A DNA stretch of 64,000 nucleotides. Origin: Crotophaga sulcirostris. Its lineage: Eukaryota > Chordata > Aves > Cuculiformes > Crotophagidae. The position numbers and the translations under genes are program-made. The DNA is taken from contig VYZB01000040.1 of NCBI GenBank assembly GCA_013397455.1, positions 688,383 through 752,382 of the forward strand, given 5' to 3'. The notes under the pieces are model-generated. The model worked only from the letters and a program-made list of their open reading frames with translations, was not told the origin of the DNA and ran no database searches. Shown piece by piece: positions 25,146 to 36,403 of this stretch. Position 1 is the first letter of the stretch; each line of letters begins with the position of its first letter.

Positions 25146-26665
25146 TCTTTTCCAGCCTGTTGCTGATGACTTTTCATTCAAACCAGACATGCTCAGCTCA
25201 TACCTGCACAGTGTCACACTGCCACCCATATAGACCAGCTATGAGCTTTCCACACAGTTTCTCTATCAGCATCCAGCCTCGTGGATGCACCAGGATGGTC
25301 CTTCAAGCTTGACTCATCTGGCTGCTCCTACTCTGCATCCAAGGCAAGGATTAAGTCAAGGAAAAGAATGGTTTAACTTCATCGCTAAAATGGAGATGAG
25401 ATGGAAAATGCTATGAGCTCTGTGTCCCACCACTTAAATTCTTCAGCTAAATTAATTCATATCCTGAGTGTCGTTTTCTAAAAGCTGAGTGCATTTTATG
25501 GGCAAAGAATTACAAATCCCACAAAAGTAAATGGTACTTTTACCTTGAATGAACTTTGGATCAGACCTCCAGTGGGTAAAAGAGGTGGCTCTGCCACCTG
25601 GATCAACCCATCCTTGGGGCATGGAGCTGTATAAGATGCCCTAGGTGACCATTTTCAAGATACCAAAGGTTCATTATGTATTTTGCCTCTGCTGCACAGA
25701 GCAGCCTCCCCAAGCATTGCATATATTTGTCTGGAGAGTCCTTGCCCATTTCCAGAAAATCAGGATGGTTTCAAACCATCTGTTTTTCAGCAGGGGTGTC
25801 AACTAGTATTGCCAGGTGAAAACTGAGAACCCTCATCTCTTTTGTCTTCTTGGAACTGTATTGCAGAAAAACCAACCCCATGGCTGGTCATGCTTAGTCA
25901 CAACCCAGGAATGCTCTTTAGCAACCTGTCTGCTGGAATCTGAGAGCATTAAATCAGACCTTCACGGGTGGTGAAGGCAATGGCAGGACTGATACGGATG
26001 CAGGGAGTGAGTGACTGCCTGGCAAGCAGCCCCGTCCCCCACGCAGCCACATTTCACCATCCTTTTGATGGAGAGGTAAACGACATAAATTGGACTGTGT
26101 TGCCCTCCACCTTACTCTCCTAAAATCAGCTGTCACATTTCTGCCGTGCCCTGGCTGGTTCCCAGAAAGCATCCCCAGCTCCCACCCAGGTTTCATGGGA
26201 CCTTTCAGCTCATGAATCTCCCCATCTTCCCCCTGAGCACACCTCGGTGTAGAGCAAGTCCTGTAAATGTGTCATGTTAGGGATTTTTCTGCGAATCATC
26301 TAGGTTTTTAAAACCATATCTCACTCAAAATTTCAAAACCTCTTCCTTCTCAGGCTTTGGATCCACCTGCAGCTAACACTGGTTTCTTGTTCATTAGCTT
26401 CATCCATCTCACTGGAGTTGCTCCTGTTTTGCATGGAGGTGAGGAGCAGTGGGTCATCACCCCCTGATCAGTATAAGCCTTTTACTAGATTGCACTTTAC
26501 TAGCAAGTAAGCAATGGCTTGGTCTGACCTGAAATACTCTTTATATTTTCTGGAGTAGGTCTGGAAAAAAAAAAAAATCTCAGCATCTTCCATGGATACT
26601 CTGAATTCAGGAAAATTTTGTATCCATCCTTTTTGCTTTGACCCATCTCTACTAAAATTGCATTT
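25146..26665. other. Intergenic, no recognised gene
   Basis: I see neither a gene nor a clear repeat here. Confidence 0.5.
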
Positions 26666-26935
26666 TCATAGAATCATCTGGTTGGAAAAGACCTCTGAGT
26701 CCAACCGTACCTGTCCACTTACTAAGCCATGTCCCTGAGAAACTCATCTATCCACATCTTTTAAACACCTCCAGGGATGGGGACCCAACCACCTCCCTGG
26801 GCAGCTGTGCCAGTGCCTGACCACCCTTTCAGTGAAGAAATTTTTCCTCACGTCTAGTCTGAACCTCCCCTGGCACCACTTGTGGCCATTTCCCCCTCAT
26901 CCTATCACCTGCCACTTGGGAGAAGAACCAACACA
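26666..26935 (-). repeat. CR1 LINE, 5'-truncated
   Basis: TCATAGAATCATCTGGTTGG then AAAAGACCTCTGAGTCCAAC, ending near CCTGCCACTTGGGAGAAG. It resembles the 62530-62876 copy in subfamily (sense tail ..CCAACCAGATGATT..). Confidence 0.9.
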
Positions 26936-29900
26936 CTTTCTGCTTTAAGTAATGCAATACTTTGTTAAAGTGTTATCAGTGTTCTCTGATGTTGAGAGGC
27001 TGGAAGGCAGGAGGGCATATGGGTTGCATTTATCTGGGATAGGCACTTCCAGGAGATGATGGGTCCTGCCTAACACAGATGAGGTGAATCCATTTGGCTC
27101 CACATTTCCTCAAGCTAACTGCTCACGCAGCTTCTGAGCGGGAAATTATGTGAGACAAACCCTATTACTGATGCAGTAAGGCTAGGGATAAGTTGCTCCT
27201 GATCCTGCTACAGCTGTCTGTTTGATCAGCAAAACAGGCGCAGAGATAGATCGATAGATGGATAAATGTATTATAGCAGACAATATTTGTCCATGCTTGG
27301 CCAGCTGTCTGGCTAAATAGCAGTATTGATCCTGTAAATAATGACATCCCCAAAATACCAAACTCACTCCTCAAGCAGTAAATACAGGCCCTGGGGAATT
27401 AATTTCTCCACTGAATTTTTCTTGGGAAAGGCAGCCATCTACCAGAGGGTAACTGCATAGTGTGGACCGTCTCACACTGGTTGTATCTTACTAATTTCTG
27501 TTAAATTAGTCAAATGAAGACTAGAAAGGTATCAGGTTAGTTTTCCCTCTCATTTACTGAATATTCAGTTTGAGACTTGGAGTATTATTTAATCCAGAAA
27601 TGTGCAAGATTTTTAAAGTGGTCATTGACTGAACAAAGTGTATTTATTCCTTTATAACCAGAACGTTCCCAATCTGGTTGACTGAAATAAGCTACAAGAA
27701 CTTACATTAAGCACTTAGTGAGGGCACTGCTTCTGTTGAGAACAAGAGCTGTGCTAAAACACAAAATGCATATAAAAATGGTATATGATCCCCCATGTGA
27801 GGTGCTGCCTGTCTGGCAGCTTAAAAACATGTCCATCTGACTTTCAGAAAAGAAACATCATATCTTTTCTATCTTTTTTACAGGGCTCTGAACTAATTTA
27901 ATTGAAAAACAGCGAAGGGACGAAATTCCCCAGGCAGGATAGATAAAAAATACCAAACTTGTGAAGAGCATTTTGATACGATTTTGATTAATGCATGTGG
28001 CAAAATTTTGCTGGCACCTCCAGCTGTACATCCCTGCGAGCAGAAAAGAATTTTCTAATCATTCTTCTACAACTATTAGTGTTCAATCTGATAAAAGCTT
28101 TGTGCTGCCTTGCTTTAAAAGCTATAAAAAGCCCATAACTCTGGCAAGGCACAGCCCTTGGCCAGTGTAGCTGCTGCCAAACCAATGGTGTCAAGCAGAA
28201 CATCCAAGGAACTAGAAGTGAAACCCAACAGGCACCTGTGGGCATCAAAAGTACCTGGGATACTGGACTTATTCAGACTTGGTACCAACAGCAGGGAAAT
28301 TGCAAGTAACTGGTTTAGTCTCACCTCATCACCAAGAGTATAAACCTAGCATTTAGAATCCTCTGCTTTGAGGATGGGAACTCCAACTGCAGGATGGGTC
28401 AACAGGCCTGAATCTCTCTCTCTCCTCCCCAGGCAGGGACACCTTCTTGGTGAGATTTGCACCTCTGACCATTTCAGATGTTATCTGGGAAATTACAGTT
28501 AACTATAAGCACTTAATTTTTAGATCTGGCTGGATTTTGCAGCGAGTAAATTTATCACCAGCAACATCAAACCTGTTAAACCTGTCACTTCAATAAATCG
28601 TTTTATGGATTCAACTTTGTGAATCTGATCAGTGAATAATGGCATTCTGATAAACATTGGTCCTATCAGCCTCATGAGACTGCTCTGTGAGAGTCCTCTG
28701 CAGATGCTGACAGGCCTGGTTGATTGAGTCACATTTGTGACATTGCTCAGCAAAAGTCCCTCTTTGGATGCCAACAGGCAAATTGACTCTCAGACTTGAA
28801 AGTCCCTCTTTGGATGCCAACAGGCAAATTGACTCTCAGACTTGAAAGTCCCTCTTTGGATGCCAACAGGCAAGTTGACTCTCAGACCTGAAAGTCCCTC
28901 TTTGGATGCCAACAGGCAAGTTGACTCTGATGTAACAGTTTCCTTAGTCACATGTCAACCAAACCTGTCCCACGAGCTGGAGTCCCTGTGGACAGGGGGA
29001 AGGATGGGGGAGATCTATGCTGGAAAATACACCCCTTGTATGACAACCCTATGGACTGAAAGTCCATTATTTAGTGGTCTTCAGCAGTTTTTCTATCCTG
29101 AAGAAAAGGGGTGCTGTGAGAGGGTGGAGGAAGGAGAAGACTCTTCGTGGAGTCCCAGTTCTGTAGTTACCAGGGATGCATGCAGACAAAAAACACTGCA
29201 GGACCTTCACCTCGCTCATGGAGTAAAAATTGCAGCAGTGGCTACCACATAGAAACACAAAAGAGGAATGTAGTTCCTCTGAAATACTAATTTCTATTCA
29301 AGTTGAAAAACATTTTTTTTCAGTAAAAAGACATCTCTCCAGCTTCTCATAAATCTGATACCCTTCCACTTCCAATACCCAAGAGATACGGCAAAGTAAA
29401 GAAGAGATTAATCAGTTTTATAACATCAGATTTAAAACAAAATATTTTATGAAGCATCTTTGGAATGACTGCACTGCTCTGCTTTCCCAGCTAGCATAAA
29501 CACTCAAATACCACCTGGAGTTACAAATATGCAGAAAAGTAAAACTCTAGTGGACTCTTCAGAGAGTGGACTCAGATGTTACTCTTTCTTCATTAAAAAT
29601 ATCTTTACATCAGTTAAATAATGACTACATAGACAATTCTCTATATTCCCAATGACTATTCCCCAATTTGTTTCCCAGTATATCCTTTCTTTATTTAAAG
29701 CCTAGATAGGAAGGTTGATGAGATATTTGTAGCTCTTAAAGGATCTGTAGATGCTGTTAACTTGCTTTAATCCATTGCTGTCTGATAGTGACAGGCTCCA
29801 TCCCTAGCAGAACAACCCATGCCTTGTTCCAAATTTAGCACACACAGCTGGACACATCTGTGCATCCAGGTATCTACAAGCAACACTGCCAAAATCCTGT

Positions 29901-32900
29901 ATCACAGCAATTATTTTGTTGAAGACACTGCCCTGCATCCAAAGATACAATTGTGGGCTCAGCTGGCCACAGCCTTGCTTTTTTTCCTCCAGCTACTGTG
30001 AGTCACTATGTTGAAGGCGTGATGGGCTGCGTTACAGAAGACCAACCCAAACTGAAACCCCTCATCCTTGGGGAGCTTGAGGTGTCTACGGGGAAGCCAG
30101 TGCCATTTGACTTCATCATCATGTGTAGAGAAACACTGCTAACCATGGGCTACTGGAGATGCTCGTGCCACCAGTTCCCTGGTGGACGTTTCTCCAGGTC
30201 ATTGCAGGAGAGCAGAGAAGGGGGTTTAGTTCAAGAGTGAATCCTGCCAGCTCAGGCAGCCTCCAAAATTTTGATAGATCCATAGAATGTATGGACCTGC
30301 ATGCAACATCTCCTGCCCCCACAGCAACCCCTTGACAAGCTTCCAAAGATCTGGGGAGGGAGCAGTAGTGGCCATAGTCTGTTTGGGAACCTCTTGCCCA
30401 GGAGAGCCCAGGGAGGGGGCTTGAATGATTGCATGTTTGAAAGGCTGTAGATAGCCAGGACTAGTCACATCAGCAAATGCACGGGAAAAAATGTAGACCC
30501 TCAGCAAAAACGTGCCGCGAGACCTCAAAACCCTGGCCAGAGTCAACACGGGTTGCTTGAGCTCTCAAACAAGGATGGAAGAAACTTCTCCACCAAAGAT
30601 AAACCACAACCACTGTCATAGAGTGGATCATATCCTGAAGCCACCTGACCATCTCAGTCAAGAGAAATGATAATCAGCTGCTTGCTCTTCAGTTCTACAA
30701 GTTTTTGGTACATTAGTTATGAGCTGTTGGATTTTACTCCTCACTGCCCTGCTCCAGCCCTCACTAAACTATATATATGAGTAAGGAAGAGAATTGTAAT
30801 CTCTCCTTTGAAAAACAAGTCATGTGAGGATTAAAGCAAGGCAAGACTGTCTTTTTTTTTCAGCAAGGAATTAAGACAGTAAGAAATGAATCACATTGTA
30901 CCATCTAGATTTACAGCAGGGTTTTTCAATTTGATTTGTCGTTGCCAAATATGTTACGTTGGGATTAAACTCTACAAGTTATTAAATACCGATTACAAGA
31001 TGACAGTGCACTCTGACAGGCAAATAACTTACAAGTTACTGCAATTAAGGCTTTGAAAATGTTTTAAGGGAATTAATGTTTAATTAATGATTTTCATCTA
31101 TAAGGCATTCCAGTAATAGCTTCAGCAAGAGATTACACAAACCTGTGAGACACTGGTAAGTAGAAAGGATACCCGATGTTAGTATTTTTTTTTAATTAAT
31201 GCTGCATTGGAAGATGACCACAAGGGAATTTAGAATTTAGTGCACAATAAAAGGACCATTCCAGTTAGCAGGCACTTTAGCTTCTGTAATTTTTTCTGCA
31301 TGATCAAATTTATGCGCACATATTTTTAACAAAACAGCATGATGTGAACTTAGAATTTAGAGTAATTAAGAATATTCCTAATTCAACAGTCCAAGTGAAC
31401 TTGGATATTAAAGTGTAGGAAGGTTTACAGATATGAGACAGTTGCTTAATGGTCACTTTTTTTCTTCCACTGAATTTCACCTTTCTGCTCCTCACTTCCA
31501 GAAACAAATTAGCAGAAGCATTTAACTTTCCAATATGATTGATGATTTATGTTAGAAAACTTAGCTTACACTAAGACATTCTTGCACAAACTCTTATTTT
31601 TTGACTGAAAAAGTAGTTTATACAATTTCTTATAGTTAAACCCAAGTCACTGATCCTTTACTGTTTTGCTCACTACACTTACCTTGGTGATCTGACGTTA
31701 TTTTCACAAGGCTGCAAGTGTAATTAAGGAAGTTTAAAAGATGTTTGTGTCAGGAGCTGTAAAAATGCAAACAGGAAAGTCTACTAAACTGAAAACAATA
31801 AATACCTGGTATCAGTTTTCCTACAGAGATGATGTTACAAAGACTCTTCTACAGAAAACATTTAATTGAGGAATTCCATGGTAATTTTTAGTGCCCTGTC
31901 AGGAGATAAATCCCACATGAGATTTAAGATATCTAAATCACAGATGTGTCAAGTTCTGTAATTAAATAGTGACTTTTTAACTCTTCCGATCCTGATGGGT
32001 TATGGAGACCCAGGGATGATACAGCTCCCATTAAAGTTACTGGAAAGGGAAATGAATAAACTTTAGAAGTTTTAGGTACAAAAAAAAAATGGCTGTTTAT
32101 AGGTCTTCAGGCTGAAACACATCACCTTTCTGCTGAGGTACTGAGTAAAACAAAACCGCAAAGAAGTTTTGGAGGATTCACAAGGTTTGATAAATTTGAA
32201 AAAAAACCACTTTGAAAATGAGGAGTCTTTTCCTTTTACTCCTGTTTTTCTGGTGCAGCTGGACCAAAGCCAAAGTCACTACACAATTTTTGGTTAAATT
32301 CACCTGGTTACAAAATGGATGTGGCTTTATGTTTAAAAGACGTTAATACTTATACAGCTTGCTAATATTCATTACAGGTAATTTTTATCACTGGTTATAA
32401 TATGCTTATTTTCTCATCATCACTTCGGCTGTAATAATTTGGTTTAATACACAGAGCACTCATACTCCATGCTGTCCACTTGATGATTTGCATGTCTTTT
32501 TATGTCCCATTTCTCAGAACAATAAACATGTCAGATCATAAATCCCATCCTATGGTGACAATAATAAAAACCTGACAGGTAGTAATAGTTGTTTTATAAT
32601 GTGAGAAAGGTGATTCACTTTAACTAAACACCTGATTTCTATCCACTTAGTTTAATTATTTCAGCTTAATTACTTAACCTATTAACCAAAGGTTAATTAA
32701 ATTGAATCTGAAGCACTCTTTTACTATATTTATATTGCTTATTTTTTTTTGGAATGGGACTAGTGTTTCATTACCTCTCTTGCTCATTAATTTTAGTGTG
32801 GCTGTTCCTCTTTCTTGAAAGGTTTGTTTTCTCCAGGGCCAAGTTAATCCATAATTCAGGGCTAATGGCAAATCAGTTGTGCATTACTTGCTGCACACAG

Positions 32901-33650
32901 TCCAAAAGGCGACGCCAGGGTTTATGTGCTGGGGTGGAACTGTATCATCTCACCATGGTCAGCATCAGGTAACAGGACCTGCTGGATGAACACGTCCTAA
33001 GTAGACACAGCCATTCTGCCTTGGGCTTTAAAAGGACACCTCCCTCCACCTGCTTTTGATATTTATTTTTCCAATGCCATCTTCTAAAAATATGTCCCCG
33101 CTCTTCTTTCCATGCTGCAAGGAAGCAGGGTGGAATAGAGGTGGCAAGCCCCTTTTTTAAAGGGTTCTTAAGGCTCTTTTGAAGAGCACCTTGAAAAACA
33201 CAATCCCAAAGCAAATCCCACAGTGCAAACCAGCCAAGGTGTTCAAATCAAATTCAACAAACTCAAGCCCGAAGGCTTTTGGGAGCAGTCTACTGGTGTG
33301 GCCACAGCTGAACTGCCCCTACCCATGGAAGTCATAGGTACCTGCAGTGCCTGCCCTTATGTGAAGGTCTACCATGGAATTCTCACCTATAAACTGTTCT
33401 CTCCAGAAAACACACATAAAGGGATCGGTAATAGTCTAGAAAAGCAAGGACCAGGGACTAGAAATATCTCTCCTACTTGTACCCTTAATTTTCATCAAAC
33501 ATGCTCGTGGCTAGGGATCCATGCAAGCAGGCTGTCTCAGTCACAGGGCAGAGCCACAGCTCACCAAAGCCACACTAGGAGAGGACAGGCTCCCTCCACA
33601 TCTGTATGTGCCCAACACATGCCAGCTAAGACGTGGACAGTTACAGGACA
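26936..33650. other. Repeat-poor, AT-rich intergenic block
   Basis: About 6.7 kb without a recognisable CR1. The only repeat is the 46-bp tandem array at 28753-28930. The part from about 30,800 to 32,750 is dense in TAAT/ATTA words (for example AATTAATGTTTAATTAATG near 31,070). No exon is recognised. It could hold conserved non-coding elements, but that needs alignment to show. Confidence 0.45.
28753..28930. repeat. 46-bp tandem repeat, 3.9 copies
   Basis: Units starting AAAGTCCCTCTTTGGATGCC begin at exactly 28753, 28799, 28845 and 28891. The first two copies are nearly identical; copies 3 and 4 share an A to G change (GGCAAG for GGCAAA), and the fourth copy ends after TTGACTCTGA. The period is not a multiple of 3, so the array is not protein-coding. 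A degenerate partial copy may precede it (GAGAGTCCTCTGCAGATGCT near 28,689). Confidence 0.95.
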
Positions 33651-34120
33651 GAATCATAGAACCATTTAGGTTGGAAAAGACCTTTAAGATCATCAAGTCC
33701 AACTGCTAACATAACACTTGCCAAGTTCCCCACTAAACCATGTCCCTAATCACCATATCTACACATCTTTTAAACATAGTCAGGGATGGTGATGCATCCA
33801 CTTCTTTGGCCAGCCTGTTCCAGTGCTTGACAACCCTTTCCCTGAAGGATTTTTTTTCTAATACCCAATCTAAACCTCCTCTAGTGCAACTTGAGGCCAC
33901 TTCCTGACATCCTATCACTTGTTATTGAGAGAAGAGGCCAACACCCACCTCACTACAGCCTCCTTCCAGGTAGTTGTAGAGAACAGTAAGGTCTCCCCTC
34001 AGCCTCCTTTATTCCCAGATTAAATAGCCTCAGTTCCCTCAGCTGCTCCTTTTAAGATCTGTGCTCCAGCCCCTTCACCAGCTTCATTGCCTTTCTTTGC
34101 ACATGCTCCAGCACCTCCTG
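33651..34120 (-). repeat. CR1 LINE, about 0.47 kb
   Basis: AGAATCATAGAACCATTTAGG opens a CR1 3' region ending near CATGCTCCAGCACCTCCTG. Several frame breaks; minus orientation. Confidence 0.92.
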
Positions 34121-35228
34121 TAACAACAGGCTGAGGAGCCTCTGAGGGAAAGGACCAGACCTTTCTTAAGGGCAACCTTAACTCATAAATCCATCTACTG
34201 ATTCTGCACATCTGAGCTAGGAGAGTTTACACACAGGAAATCTGCATAAATGCTACAGAACTGGCTCAGATACCAGTTTTTTCTCCAGAACTTCAGGAAT
34301 TCTAATTCCACCTCTGAAGCACAGTGAACTCTGCCATCCATAACCCACAGCCCAAGACCCACTCAAAGTTCCACTCCAGCAGGGGCACCTGTTGCTAAAG
34401 GACCCACCGGTGGTACCTCCATCCCAAGCCCATGGAGAAACTCAAGAACCAGACCTCACACCTTCAGCTTAGACTTCACAAGCCCTGCTAAGCACAAAGC
34501 TGAATGAGATCACAGCTGGTCCAGGGCCAGAAAGTAATGGTGCAGTAATAGTTTTATTGGCTTTTTGAGAAGGAGCTGTTTGATTTCAGAGAGAGAGAGA
34601 AGAGAGTCAACAGCAACACTGGCTCCTGCTAATCTCATTTCCAGAAGCATGCTGAGCAAGAAGGCACTTGGGCACAAAGCTTTGCTTGATTGCTCTCTGT
34701 TTATCTAGGATTACATTAGGAGCCCAAGACACATCTGAAAACAGCCCATGGCAAGAACTAGAGCTTTGCGAATGCTTTTTGCAGCATCAGGTTTTTGGGA
34801 AGAGATATTCCAGTGTTTCCAGCAAGTTGTTGGCTGGATGGCAGTGTTTTTGCGCTTCAGAATTAATACAATAGATGTGCAGGAAGTGGAAGAGATTTAA
34901 AGACACAAAAATAGATCCTTTTTGCAAAAAAATGAGCTGTATTTAGATGCACAGGTTTTAGAGACGCAAAATTAAGACACAAATTTAAGTCAGTCTTGAG
35001 GCAAGCACTGTAGCTACTAAGTGTTGATTAGATAATCTGGTTAATTTAAAATAGTGTATTTACCCTAAGCAAAAAGAAATTGAATGCAGATGGGTGATTG
35101 TGGCCTGGGTGAAGGGCCCTTGTAAGGGAAAAAATACAGTAAAAGTCAGTCTGATAGTGAACTGTCCCATTGGCCACAAAACAGTTCCTTTAAAAACCAA
35201 ATTACCACCAACTCTGGTATAACAGCTC
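34121..35228. other. Intergenic downstream of RPIA
   Basis: I see no gene or clear repeat. It lies beyond the likely RPIA polyadenylation signal. Confidence 0.5.
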
Positions 35229-36305
35229 TTTATTTCAGTGTCTACAACACAAAGAGAGGGCTTGCGTTTTGACACCAGAACCATGCAAAGCACCTAAACA
35301 TCGAGAACAAGATATCGAACGAGTTGTCTCTCTCCTGCTACATGTAGAAAATTTAGGCAGGAAGACTCAGTTTTTCCTGTGCGTTCTGCTCTATCCTTCC
35401 ACAAATCAACCAGCTGCGAGGGGTGCTAATTAACCTTCACTCCAAATGAAATAATTTGCCACTGAACAGTATTCCGTGCTGCCCTAAGCTGCTCAAATAC
35501 GCTTCTGTAAACTTCATCAAGGATTCATTTCTGCTCTCGGTTTACAGCGACAAAGTCCAAAATGCCTCCAGCTACAGGAACAGGCTTTAATCAGAGGTAC
35601 TGAATTAATGGAGAGCAGAATTTGGCTCAAAGGATGAACATCTCCTCCACACAGAGGCCCAGAAAAGGCCCTTATTAGTGTCCCAGACAGAGGGATGTAG
35701 AAACCACCATAGGCTCAGAAAATTGTCATGTGCACAGGACAAGTAGACATCCTGAAGTATTAAAAAACAGTGGTATAGAAAAATAAAAGGCATAAAATAC
35801 TGAACCAAAAAGGTTCCAAATAAGGCATCAGCAGGTCCCGACTGGATGCACTCCCATTACATGCATCACTCTCCCAGTCAGGGTGGTTAGGAACGATGCA
35901 TTAGGATTGTATTTCTGACCTCAATCACTAAGCACTGTGAGCAACCAGAAGGGTTCAAGTTCTGTTCAAAAAAAAGAAAAAAAAACCAAACCAAAACACA
36001 AAAAAAAGAATATTCTTTTTTGGTAAGTATTTCTTATAAAATAAAATAAAAACATTAAAGCAATTTGTTTAAATGATTATTTAAAAAAAGACAACATTCC
36101 TGTAAAGTAAAAATATATATATATAGAAATAGAATCATTTTTGTTTTGATTTTAAAAAAAGACATTCAGTTTCACGTCAGCGGATTCCGATCAGCTTCCC
36201 ATCCATCCTCTGCGATAACCGCTGCTCGTTAAGGCAAGGTTGGCACCAGTACAAGAGCTGAATCAAACTGGCCGAAGGCAAAGCAGGGCCAGCAGTGTGC
36301 TGGCA
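35229..36305 (-). other. RPIA: RPIA 3' UTR (inferred)
   Basis: Sequence downstream of the RPIA stop on the minus strand. The first canonical AATAAA I find on that strand is at 35234-35229, giving a 3' UTR of about 1.07 kb. The segment includes A-rich stretches (35,970-36,010) and a short (AT)n run at 36112-36125. The 3' end is inferred from the signal alone. Confidence 0.5.
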
Positions 36306-36403
36306 TCAGCGAGGCTCCTTCTTCTGCACACTGACTGAGCCATCCTCCATGCCAAAGTACACCACCTCTGCCATGTCGATGAACAGCCCCGTCTCCACCA
36401 CAC
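36306..36403 (-). CDS. RPIA: RPIA exon 9 (terminal)
   Basis: Completes Gly, then [20 protein letters not shown] and the C-terminal tail [11 protein letters not shown], stop TGA at 36308-36306. The last seven residues differ from the mammalian tail I know (..NMREKPFC), a variable position in the family. Confidence 0.97.

Noticed and set aside
28842..29252. 136-codon plus-strand open frame over the tandem repeat
   Set aside because: The 46-bp period is not a multiple of 3, so the repeat does not encode a periodic protein. No domain.
33223..33669. 148-codon plus-strand open frame
   Set aside because: Its end runs into a CR1 tail, the rest has no recognisable domain, and codon use looks random.
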